The notes under the pieces: model-generated | Database searches by the model: none | What the model was told of the DNA's origin: nothing | The model's input: the letters and a program-made list of their open reading frames with translations, nothing else | Translations under genes and position numbers: made by a program | Assembly: GCF_950295315.1 (NCBI RefSeq) | Contig: NC_080177.1 | Location: forward strand, 82,252,452-82,316,451 | Length of the DNA: 64,000 bases | DNA from: Erinaceus europaeus | Taxonomy: Eukaryota; Chordata; Mammalia; Eulipotyphla; Erinaceidae | Direction of reading: 5' to 3' | In this document: positions 57,852-64,000 of the stretch, one piece after another | How the letters are laid out: every line of letters starts with the position of its first letter | How positions within the stretch are numbered: the first letter of the stretch is position 1

Positions 57852-59306
57852 GTAAGTTTCTCACTTTACCTGCTGAGAGATCTCCAGAGTGAGGCACAGG
57901 TGCTTGCTCCTCAAGTGGAGAATTAGAGGAATGCTGTTGTTACATGAACCCACCGCGTGCATGTAAGCTGTGTTCTAAAAGAAGCGTGTCTGTGAATGGG
58001 ATATTCATGCAGTCTACCCGTTGTGATGGGCGTAGTGGGCAAGCAACTCTTGCAAAGCCTGAGTCCATGTAGGGAAGCACTGTATGGTCCGACCGGTTGT
58101 TTCCTTTTGATGAAAAGATCATGTTGGGATTTCACATAGGAAATTGGAGTTTGAAATCCCAGTCATGTCTTTCTCATAGATGGCTGGTAAGGAGGGGCAT
58201 CATTGGGAAGTGTGTAAACCTTCCAGGGGGTGGGTGTATGTGTGTGGTGTGTATGTGCCTATAAATATATGAGTAGAATATATGAATGGACATATTCACA
58301 CACAGAGCTGCATCCTACATAAAGTGGAAAAGCAGTCCAGGGAAAGAAGCATAGCAACAGCGCCTCCCTAATCTAGCTGCCGCTTCTAGCTTCTGCAAGG
58401 TCAGATCACAAAAATGGAGGGAAAACAAAGTCTTGCATTGATATTTCCCAGCCTTACAGAGGGTGACCTGTGGGTGAGCGGGTCTGTCAAAATAAGTAGA
58501 TTGTGTTTTCTTTTCCTTTCAGTGAAAATAGTGTTTGGTTTTAAGCAGAAATTTTGGAGAAAACACTGTATTCTTATGTTATATAAAGTATTCAGTAAGT
58601 GTTCCCAGACAGTGTTAAAATAAGTATTCTAACCAACATTCTTGGTTCAAGTGCCTTCAAGGTTCTGTGATACTTCTCACCCATGGCATAGCTTTTCAGT
58701 ATAAGGTGAATAAAATGCAACTCATTTTGAATGTATCAAAAAGTCCAATTCGTTTTTAAGTTACATATCGTAAGTTGATATATATTAACCAGGGCATACA
58801 GCATGTCTTCCTTTATTAAGTACGAATTTATCACACTAGTAAGTTTTATGCTTTTTCTTAATGCTAGCTAAAATGGAAGTGAAAATACAAGCTTTCCTTC
58901 ACCAGTATGATGTGTATTTTTATTAACAATGAAAACTTTTAATAGAATTGTTACTCCATTTATAAGCAATATAAAGTCATTGTTCATTAACCAGATAGTG
59001 GTTTTGTTTTTCCCATCTGTGCTGTATTCTGAATTTGAATGTCTTTCTCTTAGAGTAATGCATTTACTATTTTAACCAAAACCTGCTATGAAATTTAATT
59101 AGAGATCATGCATATCTAATGGGTGTATATCACTTTTAAAAGGATTTAATCAGTCTCTAAATTTATTCTGTATATTGTAGCAATCTTCAACATTGACTTT
59201 AGTCGACGTCTATAGATGCATCTTCCTATCTTCTTCATGGAACTTACAGCATTATATGCCAAACGAGTGGCATTTGATTAAAAATAGGTTAGAGAGGTTA
59301 ACACTG

Positions 59307-59575
59307 AGGGGGCCGGGTGGTTGCCACCTAGTACCATATTACAGCAAGGATCCCGGTTCAAGCCCCCTAGCTCCCCACTTGCAGGGAGTCGCTTCACAAG
59401 CTGTGAAGCATGTCTGCAGGTGTCTATCTTCTCTTTATCTCCCTTCCCCTATCCATTTCTCTCTGTCCTACCCAATAATTTAAAAAAGAGAAAAAGTGGC
59501 CAACAGGAGAAGATTCTAGTACCACCCGACTCCCAGCAATAACCCTGGAAGAAAAAGAACCAAAAAACTGAGTAA
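59307..59575 (+). mobile_element. ERI-type SINE subtype B, long form
   Basis: Forward copy: gggggccgggtggttgccac, cccggttcaagccccctagc, body, then the extra tail module (cagcaataaccctggaagaa). The only clear ERI SINE in the last 12 kb. Confidence 0.85.
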
Positions 59576-61244
59576 CATTGAGGATTTTTCTGGTTGATCT
59601 GTTAGTCTTTTGAATAATGCTTGTATAGTAAATTTATGCATATGATTTGAGCCATCATATTATGAGATAGACGCTTTCTTTGTTGAAAGTATTCCCTGGG
59701 AGTAAGTTAAACACACAGTAATTATCTATGTGAATTCTTTCAGCTCCCTTGAAAAACCATTCAATCACCAGTTTACTTTTTTTAATAAGAAGCACATGTA
59801 AAATGTTTAGCTAATTTATCTTGACGGAGGCACATCACATCATAAATCATTTATTGTTATGATAGTCAGAAGTGGTAAGATTACAATAGTTAGTAGTTAT
59901 AGTCCACACCAGTCTTAGGAAAAACTGATGTGTTTTCCTTGCCTCAGGTGTCTCTGTATCTCTTCTCTGGCCAGATTCCCATTTTGAAATTTGCTTTTCA
60001 CGTTTCCCTGAAGCTAATCCGCCTCCATGGGTGTGTTTGTTACATAAGCCTTCCATGAAAATGAGATAATGTGTGATGTTTTGTATTTTCAATGTCAACT
60101 GCACTTTTCGATTCTATTTCTGAATTATTAACCAAAACGAACGAATTCAATTAGCATCAACTAGATTAATTCTTCTTGAGGCACTGATAGGCAAAACAGT
60201 AACACCTGTCCCTCCCCAGTTTTCACTTATGTGGAACCAGAATCCTGAATAGATAAAAGCCTTCAAGACTTAAAAAGTGGATGCCCAAAGAAGTAATTTC
60301 TGACATTATGAAAGTCGTAAAGAAAGAGTGTCAAAAAGTCTGCAACATAAAAAGCTACTTAGCACTTCAGCTTGAACCTACTGATTAAGTGATTTTGTGT
60401 TTTCCAGTTACCTGTATATTTCACTGTAATTAAATAGCTCTTATTTCTTACAAATACTCAGAGGGTAGAATGTACGTTTTGAGAGATCAACAAATGACTG
60501 ACTTAACAAGAAAGTCAACTTCTGTTGTTTGTTTATAAATACATGAAGCAGATGTTATTTAAGGTACTTTCAGTGTGAAAAGACTGATGTGAATTCATCA
60601 AGGTTCCTGGTATAATTCCACAAACACTGTAACTGAATAAGTGAGCTCTGAAGGAAGTCACAGTTATAAGAATATTGATTGATTAGCTGAGTGCAGGTTT
60701 GTGATTTAGTTTTTGATTACTCAAGCAAGAAATTGTGCTTCTTGATTTTTCTCTTTCTCTCTCTCTCTTTTGCATTTTAACATTTAACTCATTATCTAGA
60801 AATATACACACATATACAGATGGTCCAAGTCATGGCATTTGCTAGCTGTTGATAACATAGTATAAAATATTTACATGTGAAGTATGATTGATATATGTGT
60901 TTATATGTAGAGAGGCATTGGTTTTGTTCCCTTGTCTTGTTTTTATTTTTTGTTGCTATTTTGCACTAGGGTTTCAACTTCCTACATTTGAAAAAAAAAA
61001 ACTAATAATATTTTTACATACATTTGCTACAGACAGGTCTCCTAAAAACTGTATTTTTCATTTTTGTCTTACTAGATAATTATTTCCTAATTCGAATATA
61101 CAATTTGTAAATTTTATTTTTAAAAAAAATATATATAATATCTGTATGTCTTCAAGGATACTGAGGTATTAGCTAGTGTACCAGACATGTTGAGAAACAA
61201 AAGTTTGCTCTGATAAATACCAATTTATTTTAGTCTATAGATAG

Positions 61245-61400
61245 AAACTGGACTCTTTGCAGATGACATTATACTATATATAGAAAAAAACACAATAACC
61301 TAGGAGAAAGCTCCTGGAAGTTATTAAGTAAGATACAAAAGTCACTGGCTACAAAATCACTCTACAGAGATCGGTGGTTCTCCTCTATGTAAGCAAGAAT
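61245..61400 (+). mobile_element. small L1 ORF2 fragment
   Basis: Sense L1 ORF2 around the catalytic box: ctctttgcagatgacattat (LFADDI), then ggctacaaaatcactctaca and ggttctcctctatgtaagca. Confidence 0.75.
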
Positions 61401-62024
61401 CCATTTTGTCATCTTTAAGTACTTATAAACTACAAGCGCTCAGACTAAATTTTAACTATTTTGTTTGTATTGTTACTGGAAGAATGTTAGACCTTTCGTC
61501 TATAGAGTGAGAATATTAACAGGGCTTTTATCACAAAGAGCAATGCAGTTGCCTTTTTAAAAAATTTTTGTTTGTTATTAATAATTTGTTACAAGGTCAG
61601 TTGCCTTTTAGTTGCTAAATTTTAGTATTTGCTCCTCATTTTGTTTGTAATAGTAAACTGAAAACACCAGTAATTTTTCAAATTCTACAAATATAATACG
61701 CTACCTGCATTTGCCAAGTATATAAGATGCTTGCTCAGAGTAGACAGCCTATATTCTCCCTTGAATGACGGAGTCCCTTTTCTATTTTATAGTGCTGATA
61801 AAATGATGTTTCTTCAATAACTTGCTTATTTCTGACCAGTGCGTTGCCCAGTCATGGCTGTTGGTGACGCCAACTATCACATCTGGGATCTTGTGCATAT
61901 AAGCACTTAGCTTTCTCCTCAGCCCAGCGATTTTTATTTATATCACAGAATGAAGATTATACTTTGTCCCTTGCTCAACTTTACCTTGTAACTCAGAACT
62001 CTGAGTTACAGAACTGTCTCGTTA

Positions 62025-62028
<4 letters not shown>

Positions 62029-62063
<35 letters not shown>
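62029..62063. repeat. (GT)n microsatellite
   Basis: About 17 GT units. Confidence 0.95.
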
Positions 62064-62065
<2 letters not shown>

Positions 62066-62259
62066 AATTTCTGTGAACAAGTGTGTGTGAAATGTTTTAA
62101 GGAAAGGAAGTGCTTCAACACACAGGTGACTTGAACAGGAAAGCCTGTCATTGTATAATGAATATAGTGATGACCATACCCTTTTACCTTGTAATGGGGG
62201 TAAGTTAAATGATAGTTGCATTAAAAATACAAATACTAAACCCTTCATTTAAAAAAAAA

Positions 62260-62715
62260 AAAGGTTTCACAGAGGGAACGAGGAGACACCTTAGCCCTCT
62301 GACTATGCAAGGGATCAGGTTCAGACAAGGGAAAACATTATGAACAATGGAGCAATGCCGTGGGGTCTTTTTTTTTTTTTTTTTAATCTCTCTCCCTCTG
62401 TCCTTATCTGAAATTAAAATAAAAATAGAAAAGGAGTTATCAGAAGCAGTGGAGTTGTGCAGAAGTTAGTTTCACAGCACAGTGCCCCTGTTGTATCCTG
62501 TGAGACCCCACAGTTCAATGCTCAGCACCTCCTGTGACGGCATGGCAGGGTCAGAGAAGTTGCTCACTTAAGTGTGTTGCTTTGAGCCTGACCACCATGG
62601 CATAGAAGGAAGTTTTATTTAGTGCTGTGGTCTTTTTTTTTTTTTTTTAGCTCTCTCTTTGTCTCTCTGTCACTATCCACAAATAAATAAATGAATAGAT
62701 AAAAAGAAAAAGAAA
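62260..62715 (+). mobile_element. two probable decayed SINEs
   Basis: Two consecutive units with similar layout: a degenerate head, then a T tract (62369-62384 and 62634-62650), a CT-rich stretch (ctctctttgtctctctgtca) and an A-rich end. Too diverged to type. Confidence 0.4.
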
Positions 62716-62719
62716 GAAT

Positions 62720-64000
62720 GATGTCTCTATAAAAATAAGAAAATTAAAATAGGAAAAGAAATAGTGAATGTTAAAACAGCTTTGGAACTCCTTTCAAATC
62801 ACTCATCAATTGTTATTCTTCTGTGTTATGTAAAACATACTAGATTCACAAATTGAAATAGTTTTCTCTTTTTTTTAAGCAGCAGGGGGGCAGAAGCCAT
62901 CCATATTGAAGAACAGAAGATAAATTTAAAAGAGAGAGAGAGAGAGAGAAATATTTTACTGCCTTTAATTCATCGAAAAATGTTGTTGGTGTTATAGCAA
63001 ATAGAATTACCAAGGTCATAACTGGGATAATATTTTGGAATAGAATTACCACATCATGGTACTTTTAATACATTTGAAATTTTATCAGATGCACAAATAG
63101 TAAGATAACAATTTTCTGGTTGTATTCAATGTAAAATTTCAGTATCTAGACTAAGCATTGAATAAAATACTTTATGTGTAGTTATATGTTTATATGTAAA
63201 TGTTATTTATAAATATACTAACATATGTCATTATATATTTATAACCATAATATTTTTCAGTAACATAGATTTAATTAATGTAACCAAATTAAATCAAAAT
63301 AGAATGGTCATCAGAGCATTTATTCTAGAAAAAAATTGTATTTATCACATTCCTGTGGATTATGCCTTCTAGTACAAATTTATTGTTCTTCTATTCCTAA
63401 TGGTAACTGTCTCTACAACTTTTCTAATTCTTTTTAAAATAAATGTTTTAGATAGGTATCTCTAGGGTTCATAAATTTTAACAAAAAAAACTTAAAAACT
63501 TCAACTAAATTTGAGATAAGCTATCAAACCCCTTTCATTTTGAGTGTGGATGAGTGCACATTTAATCTTATCTGAAATACAAGCTAGCCAGATATTGTGA
63601 CTTATTTCCAATATATGTCCGATTGTTCTTGTAATGTGAAAGCACTTATATGTGTTGGTGACACCAGTATATAATTTTCTAATCATGGTTCTGTATAATG
63701 AACAGTTTTTATTAGGGTTTTAATTCAAAACCTCACAATTAAAGACCACTGAGAACTTGCATTAATACGTGTGGAAATTCTGTCAAATAATAGTTTTCCC
63801 TCTTCCCACCAGACACACCTAGGAATCTTCTACAAAGCCATCTCTTTTTTTCTTGCCATTGTATCATTTCCTAGCGACGTCTTAGCATTTCGTGTGGAGA
63901 ATGTATGGTCAGAAGTGCTGTCTAATGCTCAATATTTAGAGCCAAGTGAAACATTCATGCAGTCACTTAGAGGAAGAATGTCTGCATTCAGCACTTAAAT
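62720..64000. other. no gene seen
   Basis: AT-rich sequence with a (GA)n run at 62933-62949. No recognised repeat family or exon. Confidence 0.5.

Larger units (their letters stand above)
57852..64000 (+). other. LRFN5: LRFN5 downstream intron (continues beyond window)
   Basis: Starts with gtaagt. If unspliced, the frame continues for 12 more codons after the Ser to a TGA at 57890-57892. The rest is AT-rich unique sequence with few repeats, listed separately. I looked for a short terminal exon resembling the known C-terminus and did not find one. Confidence 0.75.

Noticed and set aside
57077..57892. Independent 271-codon gene starting at 57077
   Set aside because: The first 21 codons are intron sequence ahead of a good acceptor at 57137-57138; the rest is the second coding exon of LRFN5.
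57893..64000. Terminal LRFN5 coding exon
   Set aside because: I searched by eye for a short exon with the conserved C-terminal residues preceded by an acceptor and found none; it is probably outside the window.

Overview
The window is a vertebrate, mammalian-type chromosome segment, most likely from a hedgehog (Erinaceus or a close relative). The main evidence is the repeat content. More than thirty copies of tRNA-derived SINEs of the hedgehog ERI type are scattered on both strands, with a Pol III A box resembling GTAGCGCAGYGGGTTAAGCG, a B box resembling GGTTCGAGCCC, a pyrimidine-rich body and an A-rich tail. LINE-1 copies of many ages are also present. There are no operons, bacterial ribosome-binding sites or CRISPR arrays.

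Only one host protein-coding gene is supported: LRFN5 (SALM5), a synaptic LRR-Ig-FN3 adhesion protein, on the + strand. Its first coding exon is 53231-54615 (acceptor at 53209-53210, donor at 54616) and its second is 57139-57851 (acceptor at 57137-57138, donor GTAAGT at 57852). I do not find the short last coding exon, which presumably lies beyond 64000. The first ~53 kb would then be 5' intron or upstream sequence of LRFN5.

Layout. 1-41.5 kb: dense SINE and LINE-1 territory. It includes an L1 with a 5' inversion (15.1-18.5 kb), a 5S rRNA retropseudogene with target-site duplications (21.69 kb), a 13-copy minisatellite (25.1-26.0 kb), a U6 snRNA pseudogene (26.4 kb), a long inverted repeat (28.9-29.3 kb), a solo LTR with a 5-bp target duplication inside an older L1 (32.68-33.24 kb), and a CpG-rich fragment of a non-L1, jockey/CR1-like reverse transcriptase (39.0-40.05 kb). 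41.6-51.4 kb: one full-length but dead L1 bounded by an 18-bp target-site duplication, carrying three later insertions, each with its own target duplication. 51.4-64 kb: repeat-poor LRFN5 sequence with a decayed mariner fragment, one ERI SINE and a small L1 fragment.

The most unusual item is the 39.0-40.05 kb reverse transcriptase fragment. It has about 48 CpGs in 840 bp by hand count and long readable frames in an otherwise CpG-poor setting, and it belongs to a family not expected in a placental mammal. Horizontal transfer is a reasonable hypothesis but cannot be proven from this sequence alone. All family assignments come from recognition by eye; no database search was run.
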